Source of the DNA: Pantoea conspicua
Lineage (GTDB): Bacteria > Pseudomonadota > Gammaproteobacteria > Enterobacterales > Enterobacteriaceae
Assembly: GCF_002095315.1 (NCBI RefSeq)
Contig: NZ_MLFN01000128.1
Span: 62,001 to 126,000 of the forward strand
Length of the DNA stretch: 64,000 nucleotides
Direction of reading: 5' to 3'
Below are positions 19,863 through 28,683 of this stretch, piece by piece. The number at the start of each line of letters is the position of its first letter. Positions within the stretch are counted from its first letter, which is position 1. The notes beneath the pieces were generated by a model that had not been told where the DNA came from, did not search any database, and saw nothing but the letters and a program-made list of their open reading frames with translations. A program made the translations under genes and the position numbers.

Positions 19863-19889
19863 AAGCCACTCTGACGAGTGGCTTTTTGC
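19863..19889 (+). terminator. Terminator after yncE
   Basis: AAGCCACT and AGTGGCTT pair around CTGACG and are followed by TTT. Confidence 0.85.
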
Positions 19890-19892
19890 CGT

Positions 19893-19914
19893 AAAAAAGC
19901 CCGCAGTTGCGGGC
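19893..19914 (-). terminator. Terminator of the first toxin-antitoxin operon
   Basis: GCCCGC and GCGGGC with an AGTT loop; on the minus strand it is followed by TTTTTT. Confidence 0.85.
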
Positions 19915-19922
19915 TTGACTGT

Positions 19923-20222
19923 TCAGATGCGAAAGGCAACGCTTTTTCCGGTCGGCAGTTCCACACTCAGACTGAGTTTTCCTCCCATTGACTCAATGTA
20001 GCGTTTAAGCGTGGCAACCTTAATTTCGTTGCCGCGCTGCTCAATCTGAGCAATTGCCGGCTGACGCACACCCATTGCCTCGGCAAGGGTCTTTTGCGAT
20101 AACTGAAGCTCTTCACGTATCATCTGCAGCCCGACTTCTAACACCATCTCATCAGACATTTTTTTGATTCGGGCCTGACTCTCCGGTGAGAAGTCAGCAA
20201 TAATCTCATCCAGGGTTCTCAT
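19923..20222 (-). CDS. XRE-family antitoxin (HigA-like)
   Basis: A 99-residue protein with a helix-turn-helix of the Cro/CI type in its middle (LSQKTLAEAMGVRQPAIAQI, about 42-61). The N-terminal helix may contact the toxin. Its ATG overlaps the toxin stop by 4 bp (ATGA), so toxin is encoded first, as in higBA. The protein would neutralise the toxin and repress the operon through the palindromes upstream of it. Family member names vary; HigA-like is used for gene order and domain. Confidence 0.85.
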   Translation of the reverse strand: MRTLDEIIADFSPESQARIKKMSDEMVLEVGLQMIREELQLSQKTLAEAMGVRQPAIAQIEQRGNEIKVATLKRYIESMGGKLSLSVELPTGKSVAFRI

Positions 20223-20575
20223 TTTTTACTTTCCTTCTCCTGTTCAGCGAGCCAGGCTGAGAATTCATCATCAGCGATGCGTATCATTCTGTTATAGAAG
20301 TGTTTGTTCTGCGTTTTATCGCCTGCACACAGCACGATAGCCTGGCGGATCGGATCAAAGGCATAAAATGCACGGATCGGCTTACCTGAAAACTGGACAC
20401 GCAGTTCCTTCATATTCCTGTACCGGGAGCCTTTCAGCGTATCGGCATAGGGCCGAGGCAAGTCAGGACCGTAGACTTTTAACTTTCCCAGGTCCGCTAA
20501 CATCTTTTCCTGTAGCGCTTGCTCTTGCTCGCTTAACCAGATTTCAAACCGCTGGCTTAAAAGTACCGTCCACAT
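20219..20575 (-). CDS. RelE/HigB-superfamily toxin (phage Gp49-like)
   Basis: A 118-residue toxin starting MWTVLLSQRFEIWLSEQEQ; AGGGAGGT lies 6-8 bases upstream, while the longer in-frame start at 20617 would cover the operator. Family features are KGSRYRNMKELRVQFSGKPI and RAFYAFDPIRQAIVLCAGDK, the core of HigB/Gp49 ribosome-dependent mRNA interferases. It is the first gene of a two-gene operon whose antitoxin overlaps by 4 bp. Toxicity is inferred from family. Confidence 0.87.
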   Translation of the reverse strand: MWTVLLSQRFEIWLSEQEQALQEKMLADLGKLKVYGPDLPRPYADTLKGSRYRNMKELRVQFSGKPIRAFYAFDPIRQAIVLCAGDKTQNKHFYNRMIRIADDEFSAWLAEQEKESKK

Positions 20576-20594
20576 GACATACCTCCCTGTATGC

Positions 20595-20636
20595 GTCATG
20601 ACGTATGCGTTAAACAATATAAGCTGTAGCTTATAA
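20595..20636 (-). promoter_or_regulatory. Palindromic operators of the first TA operon
   Basis: A perfect 10-bp palindrome CGTCATGACG (20595-20604) and a perfect inverted repeat TATAAGCT-GT-AGCTTATA (20619-20636) precede the toxin start. On the minus strand the second overlaps a plausible -10 region, fitting autorepression by the TA complex. Confidence 0.6.
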
Positions 20637-20678
20637 ATGCAAGCCAGCTAATCATCCTGCCGGATAGCTTTTTGCTAT

Positions 20679-20700
20679 AAAAAAGCCCGCTGACGCGGGC
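20679..20700 (-). terminator. Terminator of sbmA
   Basis: GCCCGC and GCGGGC with a TGAC loop at 20685-20700, followed on the minus strand by TTTTTT. Confidence 0.82.
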
Positions 20701-20773
20701 CAGAAGCTGAGGTTATTCCCGACCGAGGCGTGAAGCCGATCACGCTAGCTACAGTGTCGCTATCCTTAATCGA

Positions 20774-22015
20774 TCAGACCTCTTCTGACGCTTCGCGCAT
20801 CATCTCATCGTGCGGGATATCATCCAGAATCTGCTCAAAACTGCGCAGACGCTTGTAGATCGACATCAGTTCAACCAGCGTTGACCATGAAGCGATCAGG
20901 TACTGGAATGAGCCGCGTACCTGGTCAAACACGTTGGTGATCTGGTTCAGCAGGCCCAGCGTGATGGTGCCCGCCACAATCGATGGAAACAGCAGAAACA
21001 GACCAAACACATTATCGACCTGCAGGTAAAGGATGCGGGTGATATTGAAGTAAAGGTAGTGGAAGTAGAGACGGAAGTAGTTAACCCGTACCCGGCTGAA
21101 CAGCTCCTGCACCGTCTGTGGCCGGGCACGGTCAGCATTATCTTCACCATACACCAGCTCTTTACGGTAAGCCGCCTCCACCCGCTGATTACGAAACTCC
21201 AGTCCGGGTAATTTAATCCCGACGATTGCCAGTAATCCGGTACCAAACACCGACCACAACACCGCCGCAATCACCAGCGCATAAGGAATGTTACCGAGGA
21301 ACGGTATATCTTTGACATGGTGTGACAGCGCCACCAGCACCGGTAAAAAGGCCACCAGCGTCATGATCGCCTGAATAAAGCTGACACCCCAGTCCTCCAG
21401 CGTGGAGGCGAACCGCATAGTGTCTTCCTGCACACGCTGGGCGGCCCCTTCAACGTGACGCAACCGCTGCCAGTTGTGCATGTAGTAATTGTTCATGGCG
21501 GTACGCCAGCGGAAAACCCAGTGGCTGACAAAGAAGGAGTTGAGCACCCCAATCACCACAGCAATCAGCGCAATGCCGAGAAATGCCCGAACTTCATGAT
21601 AAAACTCGGCAATTTGCACCGAACCCGCCTTGGTCAGCGCTTTCTGAATCAGATCATAAAATGGACCATACCAGGCGTTGACCGCTACGCCGACCTGCAC
21701 GCCAAACCAGGTGACAAAGATAATCAGCGCCGAGCCCCACACCGACCAGCGCTGCCACGGATGATTATCAATCAGCCGCCAGGCGAGGGCAAAAAGGGTC
21801 ACCATTACCCAGTAATAAAGATAAAACCACAGCTGGCTGGCGGCGATAAACCGCGTGGCAGTGGTCGGCAATGGCTGTTTCATTGCAGCTTCTAACGTCG
21901 GCCACATACCAGGCAAATGCGCGGCAAAGCCAAACCAGGCAAAAATCGCTAACAAACTCCAGATGGCCGCTGAGCTGAAAAACAGCGCTGGCCGCGGAAA
22001 AAAAGACTTAAACAT
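20774..22015 (-). CDS. sbmA: Peptide antibiotic transporter SbmA (SbmA/BacA family)
   Basis: Inner-membrane, proton-driven importer of proline-rich peptides, microcins and bleomycin. The product is 413 residues (E. coli 406). It starts MFKSFFPRP like E. coli SbmA, with CGGAG upstream. The membrane segments and the signatures [37 protein letters not shown] and [19 protein letters not shown] are clear; there is no ATPase domain, as expected. E. coli sbmA is followed by yaiW, which is absent here. It ends with its own terminator. Confidence 0.95.
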   Translation of the reverse strand: MFKSFFPRPALFFSSAAIWSLLAIFAWFGFAAHLPGMWPTLEAAMKQPLPTTATRFIAASQLWFYLYYWVMVTLFALAWRLIDNHPWQRWSVWGSALIIFVTWFGVQVGVAVNAWYGPFYDLIQKALTKAGSVQIAEFYHEVRAFLGIALIAVVIGVLNSFFVSHWVFRWRTAMNNYYMHNWQRLRHVEGAAQRVQEDTMRFASTLEDWGVSFIQAIMTLVAFLPVLVALSHHVKDIPFLGNIPYALVIAAVLWSVFGTGLLAIVGIKLPGLEFRNQRVEAAYRKELVYGEDNADRARPQTVQELFSRVRVNYFRLYFHYLYFNITRILYLQVDNVFGLFLLFPSIVAGTITLGLLNQITNVFDQVRGSFQYLIASWSTLVELMSIYKRLRSFEQILDDIPHDEMMREASEEV

Positions 22016-22181
22016 AGGCACTCCGCTGTTGTGTGTTGCCTGTTATAACGTTTTGCCTGCCTGATGTCTGCAGTCTGTTGTTTCTGCTCATTTCAGTAAG
22101 GAGATGGATGTTAATGAAATTGTGCGGTTTTGTTTCGGAGACCTAAATCTTTCTCGATAGCAGTGTTACACTAGCGCCCAC

Positions 22182-22195
22182 TGTTACCGGTAACA
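22182..22195. promoter_or_regulatory. GntR-type (gluconate repressor) operator
   Basis: TGTTACCGGTAACA is a perfect 14-bp palindrome and, as remembered, matches the box bound by the gluconate repressor GntR upstream of gntT, gntKU and edd. It lies 95 bp before the first gluconate dehydrogenase gene and 167 bp before sbmA. Confidence 0.75.
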
Positions 22196-22289
22196 ATGAA
22201 GCTGTAACCCTTAATCCGCTAATAAAAACCATAACAACGCAACCATTTATCCTTTCATACCGCTTAAACGGCGGGAATGAGGCAATGTC

Positions 22290-23024
22290 ATGTCAGAACA
22301 AAAAAAGGGTCATTCACGCAGGGATTTTTTGCTGAAGACTATTACCCTGGCGCCAGCAATGGCGGTAGGCACCACGGCGATGGGCGCACTGTCGCTGCCG
22401 CTGGCGGCACAGGCGGCTGAGACCCCGGTCGCGCCGCAACAGGCACGGGACTACCAGCCAGCCTGGTTCACCGCCGAAGAGTTTGCGTTTATCACCGCTG
22501 CCGTTGCGCGTCTGATCCCAAACGATGAACGCGGTCCTGGCGCGCTGGAGGCTGGCGTACCTGAGTTTATCGATCGTCAGATGAACACCCCGTACGCCAC
22601 CGGCTCCAACTGGTATATGCAGGGACCGTTTAATCCCGACCTGCCCAAAGAGCTGGGCTACCAGCTGCCGCTGGTACCGCAGCAGATCTATCGCCTCGGC
22701 ATTGCTGACGCCGATCGCTACAGCCAACAGCAGCACGGCAAGGTGTTCGCACAGCTCAGCGGCGAGCAGCAGGATGCCTTACTGCAGGCGATGGAAAGCG
22801 GCAGCGCGCAATTCAGCCAGTTACCGGCCAACACCTTCTTTGCGTTTCTGCTGCAAAACACCCGCGAAGGCTTCTTCAGCGATCCCATCCACGGCGGCAA
22901 TCAGGGGATGGTGGGCTGGAAACTGATCAACTTCCCTGGCGCACGCGCCGACTTTATGGACTGGGTAGAGCGCGGTGAACGTTATCCGTTCCCGTCAGTG
23001 TCGATTCGCGGGGAGAGAGCGTAA
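22290..23024 (+). CDS. Gluconate 2-dehydrogenase subunit 3 (gamma)
   Basis: Small subunit of the membrane-bound dehydrogenase complex that oxidises D-gluconate to 2-keto-D-gluconate at the periplasmic face. The 244-residue protein begins with a twin-arginine signal (SRRDFLLK at 9-16, hydrophobic to about 42). In this family the Tat signal of the small subunit also exports the flavin subunit. The body matches the DUF1348-independent GluconateDH subunit-3 pattern ([35 protein letters not shown]). It is two bases from the large subunit. The GntR-type operator upstream supports gluconate as substrate. Confidence 0.9.
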   Translation: MSEQKKGHSRRDFLLKTITLAPAMAVGTTAMGALSLPLAAQAAETPVAPQQARDYQPAWFTAEEFAFITAAVARLIPNDERGPGALEAGVPEFIDRQMNTPYATGSNWYMQGPFNPDLPKELGYQLPLVPQQIYRLGIADADRYSQQQHGKVFAQLSGEQQDALLQAMESGSAQFSQLPANTFFAFLLQNTREGFFSDPIHGGNQGMVGWKLINFPGARADFMDWVERGERYPFPSVSIRGERA

Positions 23025-23026
23025 GC

Positions 23027-24811
23027 ATGGCAAACGAAATGAAAAAAGTGGATGCGGTAATTGTCGGCTTCGGCTGGGCAGGCGCGATCATGGCGAAAGA
23101 GCTGACCGAGGCGGGCCTCAACGTGCTGGCGCTGGAGCGCGGACCGCATCGCGATACCTATCCTGACGGCGCTTATCCGCAGTCAATTGACGAGCTGACC
23201 TATAACGTTCGCAAAAAACTGTTCCAGGACCTCTCTAAGAGCACCGTCACTATCCGACATGATGCTTCGCAGACCGCGGTCCCTTATCGCCAGCTGGCGG
23301 CGTTTCTGCCGGGTACCGGCACCGGCGGTGCGGGCCTGCACTGGTCCGGCGTCCATTTCCGCGTCGATCCGATTGAACTGCAGATGCGCAGCCATTACGA
23401 AGAGCGCTACGGCAAGAACTTCATTCCGGAAGGCATGACGATTCAGGACTTCGGCGTCAGCTACGACGAACTGGAGCCGTTCTTCGACAAGGCGGAAAAG
23501 GTGTTTGGTACTTCAGGCAGCGCCTGGAGCATCAAAGGTAAAGTGGTGGGGAAAGAGAAGGGCGGTAACCCGTTTGCGCCCGATCGCTCAGATAATTTCC
23601 CGCTGCCCGCGCAGAAGCGCACGTATTCGGCGCAGCTGTTCGCTCAGGCGGCGGAATCAGTGGGCTATCACCCTTACGATCTGCCGTCGGCGAACACCTC
23701 CGGCCCTTACACCAATCCGTATGGCGCGCAGATGGGCCCGTGCAACTTCTGCGGTTTTTGCAGTGGCTATGCCTGCTACATGTATTCCAAAGCCTCGCCG
23801 AACGTCAATATTCTGCCCGCGCTGCGCCAGGAACCGAAGTTTGAGCTGCGCAACAATGCCTATGTGCTGCGCGTTAACCTCACCGACGACAAAAAGCGCG
23901 CCACCGGCGTGACCTATGTTGATGGCCAGGGTCGCGAGCAGGTGCAGCCGGCAGATCTGGTGATCCTCTCCGCCTTCCAGTTCCACAATGTGCATCTGAT
24001 GCTGCTGTCGGGTATCGGCAAGCCTTACAACCCGATCACCAACGAAGGTACCGTCGGCCGTAACTTCGCCTATCAGAACCTCTCGACGCTGAAAGCGCTG
24101 TTCGACAAAAACACCACCACTAATCCGTTTATCGGTGCGGGTGGCGCGGGCGTCGGCATTGATGATTTCAACGCCGATAACTTCGATCACGGTCCGCATG
24201 GCTTTGTCGGCGGTTCGCCATTCTGGGTCAACCAGGCGGGCACCAAACCGGTCTCCGGCCTGCCGGTGCCAACGGGTACGCCGGGCTGGGGCAGCCAGTG
24301 GAAAGCCGCGGTGGCAGATACCTACACCCATCACCTGTCGATGGATGCCCACGGTGCGCACCAGTCCTATCGCGCGAACTACCTTGATCTCGATCCGAAC
24401 TACAAAGATGCCTATGGCCAGCCGCTGCTGCGCATGACCTTTGACTGGCAGGAGAACGACATCAAAATGGCGCAGTTCATGGTCGGCAAGATGCATAAAA
24501 TCGCCGAAGCGATGAACCCGAAAATGATCATTGGCGGCGCGAAAAAGCCAGGTGCCCATTTCGACACTACCGTCTATCAGACCACCCACATCAGCGGTGG
24601 CGCGATCATGGGCGAGGACCCGAAAACCAGTGCGGTCAACCGCTACCTGCAAAGCTGGGATGTGCCAAATGTGTTCGTGCCAGGGGCTTCCGCGTTCCCG
24701 CAGGGACTGGGCTACAACCCGACCGGTATGGTGGCAGCGCTGACTTACTGGTCAGCCAGAGCGATTCGTGAGCAGTACCTGAAAAACCCAGGTCCACTGG
24801 TGCAGGCATAA
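23027..24811 (+). CDS. Gluconate 2-dehydrogenase flavoprotein (GMC oxidoreductase) subunit
   Basis: Catalytic FAD subunit of 594 residues, glucose-methanol-choline oxidoreductase family. The Rossmann motif VIVGFGWAGAIMAKELTEAG is at about 9-28, GTGTGGAGLHWSG near 97 and the C-terminal GLGYNPTGMVAALTYWSA near 565 with the active-site region around THISGGAIMG (near 523). A cysteine cluster CNFCGFCSGYAC (near 240) is typical of this dehydrogenase group and may bind an iron-sulfur centre. It has no signal of its own and is probably exported with subunit 3. Paralogous complexes oxidise 2-ketogluconate or sorbitol; the operator argues for gluconate. Confidence 0.92.
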   Translation: MANEMKKVDAVIVGFGWAGAIMAKELTEAGLNVLALERGPHRDTYPDGAYPQSIDELTYNVRKKLFQDLSKSTVTIRHDASQTAVPYRQLAAFLPGTGTGGAGLHWSGVHFRVDPIELQMRSHYEERYGKNFIPEGMTIQDFGVSYDELEPFFDKAEKVFGTSGSAWSIKGKVVGKEKGGNPFAPDRSDNFPLPAQKRTYSAQLFAQAAESVGYHPYDLPSANTSGPYTNPYGAQMGPCNFCGFCSGYACYMYSKASPNVNILPALRQEPKFELRNNAYVLRVNLTDDKKRATGVTYVDGQGREQVQPADLVILSAFQFHNVHLMLLSGIGKPYNPITNEGTVGRNFAYQNLSTLKALFDKNTTTNPFIGAGGAGVGIDDFNADNFDHGPHGFVGGSPFWVNQAGTKPVSGLPVPTGTPGWGSQWKAAVADTYTHHLSMDAHGAHQSYRANYLDLDPNYKDAYGQPLLRMTFDWQENDIKMAQFMVGKMHKIAEAMNPKMIIGGAKKPGAHFDTTVYQTTHISGGAIMGEDPKTSAVNRYLQSWDVPNVFVPGASAFPQGLGYNPTGMVAALTYWSARAIREQYLKNPGPLVQA

Positions 24812-24822
24812 GGAACATGGCG

Positions 24823-26133
24823 ATGAAAAATGGCATTCTGGCCCTGATTCTGGGCACCCTGACCTTCGCCGCACTGGCGGATGACAACCAGGACGAGCTG
24901 GTGAAGCGGGGCGAGTATCTGGCGCGAGCCGGTGACTGTGTGGCCTGTCACACTGCGAAAGACGGCGCGGCGTTTGCGGGCGGCCTGCCGATGGCGACGC
25001 CGATTGGCACTATCTACTCCACCAATATCACGCCCGATGCGGCGACCGGCATTGGCGACTACAGCTACGACGACTTCCAGAAGGCGGTACGTCACGGCGT
25101 GGCGAAAAATGGCGATACGCTCTATCCGGCGATGCCGTTTCCCTCTTACGCGGTGGTCAGCGATGAAGACATGAAGGCGCTGTATGCCTACTTCATGCAC
25201 GGCGTGGCGGCGGTGAAGCAGCCGAATAAAGAGAGCGACATTCCGTGGCCGCTGTCGATGCGCTGGCCGCTGGCGATCTGGCGTACGGTATTTGCGCCGG
25301 AAGTGAAGGCGTTCCAGCCCGCGGAACAGGAAGATCCGGTGCTGGCGCGGGGTCGTTACCTGGTGGAAGGTCTGGGCCACTGTGGCGCCTGCCACACGCC
25401 GCGCAGCATCACCATGCAGGAGAAGGCGCTGACCAACGAGGAAGGCAGTGACTATCTGGCCGGCAGCAGCGCGCCGATTGATGGCTGGACCGCCAGCAAC
25501 CTGCGTGGCGATAACCGCGACGGCCTGGGCCGCTGGAGTGAGGAGGATTTGCGCCAGTTCCTGCGCTATGGCCGTAACGATCAGACCGCCGCCTTTGGTG
25601 GTATGACCGAGGTGGTTGAGCACAGCCTGCAGCATCTGAGTGACGCGGATATCACCGCCATTGCGCGCTATCTGAAGTCGCTGGGCGCGAAAGATCCACA
25701 CCAGACCGTCTTCAGCGTTGATGACGCTACCGCCAAAGCGCTGTGGAAAGGCGACGACAGCGCAACCGGCGCGTCGGTCTATGTCGACAGCTGCGCCGCC
25801 TGTCATAAAACCGACGGCAGCGGCTATCAGCGCTTCTTCCCGGCGCTACGTGGCAATCCGGTGGTGCAGGCCGATGATCCGACCTCGCTGATCCATATCG
25901 TGCTGGTGGGTGGACAACTGCCTGGCGTGAAGGGCGCACCGTCGACCATTACCATGCCGGCGTTCGGCTGGCGGCTCGACGATCAGCAGGTTGCTGACGT
26001 GGTGAACTTCGTGCGGAACAGCTGGGGCAACAAGGCGTCTGAACCGGTCAGCGCAAAGCAGGTCGCAGAGCTGCGTAAAGATGAGAAAGATCGCCTGGGC
26101 AGTGCCGATATCCGGGTACTGGAAGGCAAGTAA
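24823..26133 (+). CDS. Gluconate 2-dehydrogenase triheme cytochrome c subunit
   Basis: Membrane-attached cytochrome c that passes electrons from the flavin subunit to ubiquinone. The start at 24823 has AAGGA eight bases upstream; the in-frame ATG at 24817 is too close. It has 436 residues, a signal peptide (to about residue 19) and three heme c motifs: CVACH (39-43), CGACH (187-191) and CAACH (324-328), each followed by a distal methionine region such as GLPMATPIGT or TMPAFGW. Length, heme number and order match the cytochrome subunits of gluconate, 2-ketogluconate and sorbitol dehydrogenases. Confidence 0.92.
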   Translation: MKNGILALILGTLTFAALADDNQDELVKRGEYLARAGDCVACHTAKDGAAFAGGLPMATPIGTIYSTNITPDAATGIGDYSYDDFQKAVRHGVAKNGDTLYPAMPFPSYAVVSDEDMKALYAYFMHGVAAVKQPNKESDIPWPLSMRWPLAIWRTVFAPEVKAFQPAEQEDPVLARGRYLVEGLGHCGACHTPRSITMQEKALTNEEGSDYLAGSSAPIDGWTASNLRGDNRDGLGRWSEEDLRQFLRYGRNDQTAAFGGMTEVVEHSLQHLSDADITAIARYLKSLGAKDPHQTVFSVDDATAKALWKGDDSATGASVYVDSCAACHKTDGSGYQRFFPALRGNPVVQADDPTSLIHIVLVGGQLPGVKGAPSTITMPAFGWRLDDQQVADVVNFVRNSWGNKASEPVSAKQVAELRKDEKDRLGSADIRVLEGK

Positions 26134-26143
26134 ACTGCAATAA

Positions 26144-26178
26144 AGCGGGCCGGTACCCTGAAGTACCGGCCGCTTCTT
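26144..26178. terminator. Bidirectional terminator after the gluconate dehydrogenase operon
   Basis: GGCCGGTAC and GTACCGGCC pair around CCTGAA, with flanking AAAGCG and GCTTCTTTT, between two converging genes. Confidence 0.8.
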
Positions 26179-26183
26179 TTCCG

Positions 26184-27596
26184 CTAAATATTCTCCAGAT
26201 CAATGCCGCGGGTCTTCGGTCCGTACACGCCCACCGACAGCATCACAATCAACATACTCAGTACGATAAAGGCGATCACGCCAGGGGTACCGGCGTACTG
26301 CAAAATCACGCCGATCAGAATACTGCTGAATACGGTAGAGAGACGGCTGAATGAATAGCAGAAGCCAACAGCACGGGCGCGAATGTGGGTCGGGAAGATC
26401 TCGGTCTGATAGGCGTGATAGCTGAAGGTCAGCCAGGCGTTGGACCAGGTGATCAGAAAACCACAGGCGATCAGCATCAGCGGCTGGGTCTGGAAGGCGA
26501 ACAGCGTGCCGAACACCACGGTCATCAGCGACGACAACACGATCTGCCATTTATTCTCCAGCTTATCCGCGTAGCGGCTGGAGATCAGCGAACCGAGCGG
26601 ATAGGCCAGGGTGATAAAAAAGGCGTACAGCAGACTGTGGGTCACCGTGGTGCCGCTGCCCGACAGCAGCGCAGGCAGCCAGTTACCAAAACCAAAAAAG
26701 CCGATCGCCTGGAAGAAGTTCATCACCACCAGCATCAGGGTGCGCTGGCGCCAGGCGGGTGACCAGATTTCACGGAAACGCCCCTGCTTTGGCAGCTGTG
26801 CGGCGGCGTCATCGGGCGGAAAGGGCGCACCGGGCGTCAGGCCGCAGCGTTGCTCCATGGTAGAAAGCACCTGGTGTGCCTGCTGATGACGGCCCTGTTG
26901 CGCCAGCCAGCGCGCCGATTCCGGCAGGTTTTTGCGGATCAGCCAGATCACCAGTGAACAGACCGCACCGGCGATCACCACCCAGCGCCAGCCTTCGAGG
27001 CTGAGCAGCGTTTGTGGCACCAGCCACCAGGACATCAGCGCCACAGCCGGCACCGACAGAAACTGCACGAAAAAGGCGAAGGCGAACGCCCGGCTGCGCA
27101 GATGACTGGGCACCCACTCTGACAGATAGGTGTCGATGGTGACCAGCTCGACCCCAAGGCCGATACCCACCAGCAGGCGGAACAGGATAATCATCTCTGC
27201 GCTCTGCTGAAACGCCATCAGCAGTGAAAACAGGCCGTACCACAACAGCGCGCACATAAAAGTCAGACGGCGGCCAAAACGGTCAGCGTAAGGAGCCAGC
27301 AGGCTGGCACCGATAAACAGACCGAGAAAGGTGGCAGAAGCAAACGCTGCCTGATCGGAGAATCCGAACACGCCAGCGCCGCCGGTATGAAACAGTCCGG
27401 CCGCCAGCAGGCCGGAGCTGATATAGCCGGTTTCAAACAGATCGTAGAGTTCGAAAAATCCGCCCAGCGCCAGCAGGGTGATAAAGCGCCATAATCCGGC
27501 GGACGAGGGCAGTGCATCAATACGGCCAGCTAAGCTGGAACGGGAGGCCGATGCGGCAGGCATCGGCGTGATCCCGGTGGTAACAGTGGTTGTCAT
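26184..27596 (-). CDS. MFS transporter (sugar/organic-acid:H+ symporter type)
   Basis: Twelve-segment major facilitator protein of 470 residues. Family features are GGFFELYDLFETGYISSGL in helix 1, YADRFGRRLTFMCALL (loop 2-3 motif), LLVGIGLGVELVTIDTYLSEW in helix 4, and FPTHIRARAVGFCYSFSRL before helix 10. This pattern belongs to the metabolite:H+ symporter branch that includes E. coli YaaU and YdjK-type proteins. It converges with the gluconate dehydrogenase operon, so uptake of a ketogluconate or related acid is possible, but the substrate cannot be read from sequence. The start lacks a strong ribosome site. Confidence 0.82.
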   Translation of the reverse strand: MTTTVTTGITPMPAASASRSSLAGRIDALPSSAGLWRFITLLALGGFFELYDLFETGYISSGLLAAGLFHTGGAGVFGFSDQAAFASATFLGLFIGASLLAPYADRFGRRLTFMCALLWYGLFSLLMAFQQSAEMIILFRLLVGIGLGVELVTIDTYLSEWVPSHLRSRAFAFAFFVQFLSVPAVALMSWWLVPQTLLSLEGWRWVVIAGAVCSLVIWLIRKNLPESARWLAQQGRHQQAHQVLSTMEQRCGLTPGAPFPPDDAAAQLPKQGRFREIWSPAWRQRTLMLVVMNFFQAIGFFGFGNWLPALLSGSGTTVTHSLLYAFFITLAYPLGSLISSRYADKLENKWQIVLSSLMTVVFGTLFAFQTQPLMLIACGFLITWSNAWLTFSYHAYQTEIFPTHIRARAVGFCYSFSRLSTVFSSILIGVILQYAGTPGVIAFIVLSMLIVMLSVGVYGPKTRGIDLENI

Positions 27597-27762
27597 GTCA
27601 GGGCAGACCTCGGGCAGTGTTTGCAGGAATCGCAGGGCAGATGTTTATTAAAATAGTTAACCCTTAGCACGCGAAGAAATAGCAGAATAATCAATTCGCC
27701 GGCGGTTGCCGAGAGGCATGTTGGTGAGTTTTTAGCAACGTACGTTGCACTTTTCGCCGTCC

Positions 27763-27851
27763 GTGGCGTTGTGCCTTACGGCAGATGCGGCCAGGGTACG
27801 ATCGGCATGCGGTAAGTTCCGGCGATATCTCTTTCTGGTAACGCTGTAACA
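27763..27851 (-). pseudogene. Vestigial copy of the abgT 3' end
   Basis: A 28-bp stretch here (27763-27790) differs at two positions from 28671-28698, which spans the end of abgT and 13 bp beyond it. Further on, CGATCGGCA (27800-27808) and CTTTCTGGTAACGCTG (27831-27846) also match abgT, with about 80 bp missing between. Read on the minus strand the remnant ends in residues like abgT (PHLP and stop) and has QRYQKE in another frame. It lies in the same orientation as abgT, on the other side of the toxin-antitoxin genes, and cannot encode a functional transporter. Confidence 0.75.
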
Positions 27852-27935
27852 TGACCCGTCCGGCTGCAAAAAAGAGATACGCGCTCCCAGCTACTTTTTG
27901 TTGCCTATTTTTCCGGCACTAATTATGGTGTACTA

Positions 27936-27963
27936 TGTACTCCTCATGGAAGAGAGGAGTACA
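27936..27963 (+). promoter_or_regulatory. Inverted repeat covering the ribosome site of the second TA operon
   Basis: Perfect 10-bp arms TGTACTCCTC and GAGGAGTACA with an 8-base spacer. The right arm contains the GAGG/AGGA ribosome-binding sequence of the toxin gene (ATG at 27966). It could be the DNA operator of the antitoxin or an RNA hairpin that hides the ribosome site. Confidence 0.6.
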
Positions 27964-27965
27964 GG

Positions 27966-28313
27966 ATGAGTCAGGCGATTGAATTTATCGAGACCCCGAT
28001 GTTTACCCGGCAAATCAATCAGATTGCTACGGATGAAGAACTCCGGGAGCTTCAGAAGGTGCTTATTGCGTCACCAGATAAAGGTGATCTCATCCAGAAA
28101 ACCGGCGGGCTGCGTAAAATCAGGATGGCGACGGGTCATCAGGGGAAAAGCGGCAGCGCGAGGGTGATTTACTTTCTGGCCACCGCTGAGGTGATTTACC
28201 TGGTGATGGCTTACCCGAAGAGCATCAAAGACAGTCTCACTGACGCGGAAAAAGCCGAGCTGAAGAAGCTGACACAACGACTGAAAAATGAGGTGAACGA
28301 TGAGTTTTTTTGA
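27966..28313 (+). CDS. RelE/HigB2-family toxin
   Basis: A 115-residue toxin of the RelE/ParE superfamily. Features are IETPMFTRQINQIATDEELR at the N-terminus and the core KIRMATGHQGKSGSARVIYF followed by VIYLVMAYPKSIKDSLT, typical of HigB-2 and NadT-like mRNA interferases. It is the first gene of a two-gene operon and overlaps the antitoxin gene by 14 bp. It lies between abgT and its vestigial copy, which points to insertion of the module. Confidence 0.87.
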   Translation: MSQAIEFIETPMFTRQINQIATDEELRELQKVLIASPDKGDLIQKTGGLRKIRMATGHQGKSGSARVIYFLATAEVIYLVMAYPKSIKDSLTDAEKAELKKLTQRLKNEVNDEFF

Positions 28314-28584
28314 CGAGCTGAAAGCATCGCTGGAAGAAGCCGTAGAGATCAAAAACGGTATCAGAGAGCCCGCCCGCGTTACCCGCCACACGCTGGCTGA
28401 TGTGAAGGCTATCAGGGCACAGCTGAACGTCTCACAGAGCGAGATGGCGGCGGCACTGGGAACCAGCCTTGATACCATAAAGAGCTGGGAAACCGGACGC
28501 CGTTATCCGACCGGACTGGCAGCGAAGGTGCTGGCGGCTATTCAGGCAAACCCGGAATTTTTTCAGGAACTGGCGGCGCACTGA
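28300..28584 (+). CDS. XRE-family antitoxin (HigA2/NadS-like)
   Basis: A 94-residue antitoxin with a C-terminal helix-turn-helix (VSQSEMAAALGTSLDTIKSW, about 46-65) ending in the common GRRYPTGLAAKVLAAIQANP. The N-terminal MSFFDELKASLEEAVEIKNG is the toxin-binding tail seen in NadS and HigA-2 proteins. The start overlaps the toxin end by 14 bp and has GAGGTGAACG upstream. It probably represses the operon through the inverted repeat at 27936-27963. Confidence 0.88.
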   Translation: MSFFDELKASLEEAVEIKNGIREPARVTRHTLADVKAIRAQLNVSQSEMAAALGTSLDTIKSWETGRRYPTGLAAKVLAAIQANPEFFQELAAH

Positions 28585-28647
28585 AGCGCTGTTAAAAGAC
28601 AGGCGGAGCCGTTCAAAGAGTACTGGTGCCACAGAAAATCTAATACG

Positions 28648-28676
28648 CGCCACCGATGAAGCCTCCATCGGTGGCG
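28648..28676. terminator. Hairpin between the antitoxin gene and abgT
   Basis: Perfect 11-bp arms (CGCCACCGATG and CATCGGTGGCG) with a 7-base loop lie between converging genes. T-richness is weak on both sides. Part of its right arm is repeated in the vestigial copy at 27763. Confidence 0.6.
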
Positions 28677-28683
28677 TTATGCA

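Noticed and set aside
20685-20700. Similar GCCCGC hairpins near 19.9 and 20.7 kb as a CRISPR or mobile repeat
   Set aside because: Each is a short terminator stem with its own U-run downstream of a gene; no spacer array exists.
23657-24652. A 331-residue open frame antisense to the gluconate dehydrogenase flavin subunit
   Set aside because: Shadow of the GMC gene; composition rich in Arg, His and Val with no motif.
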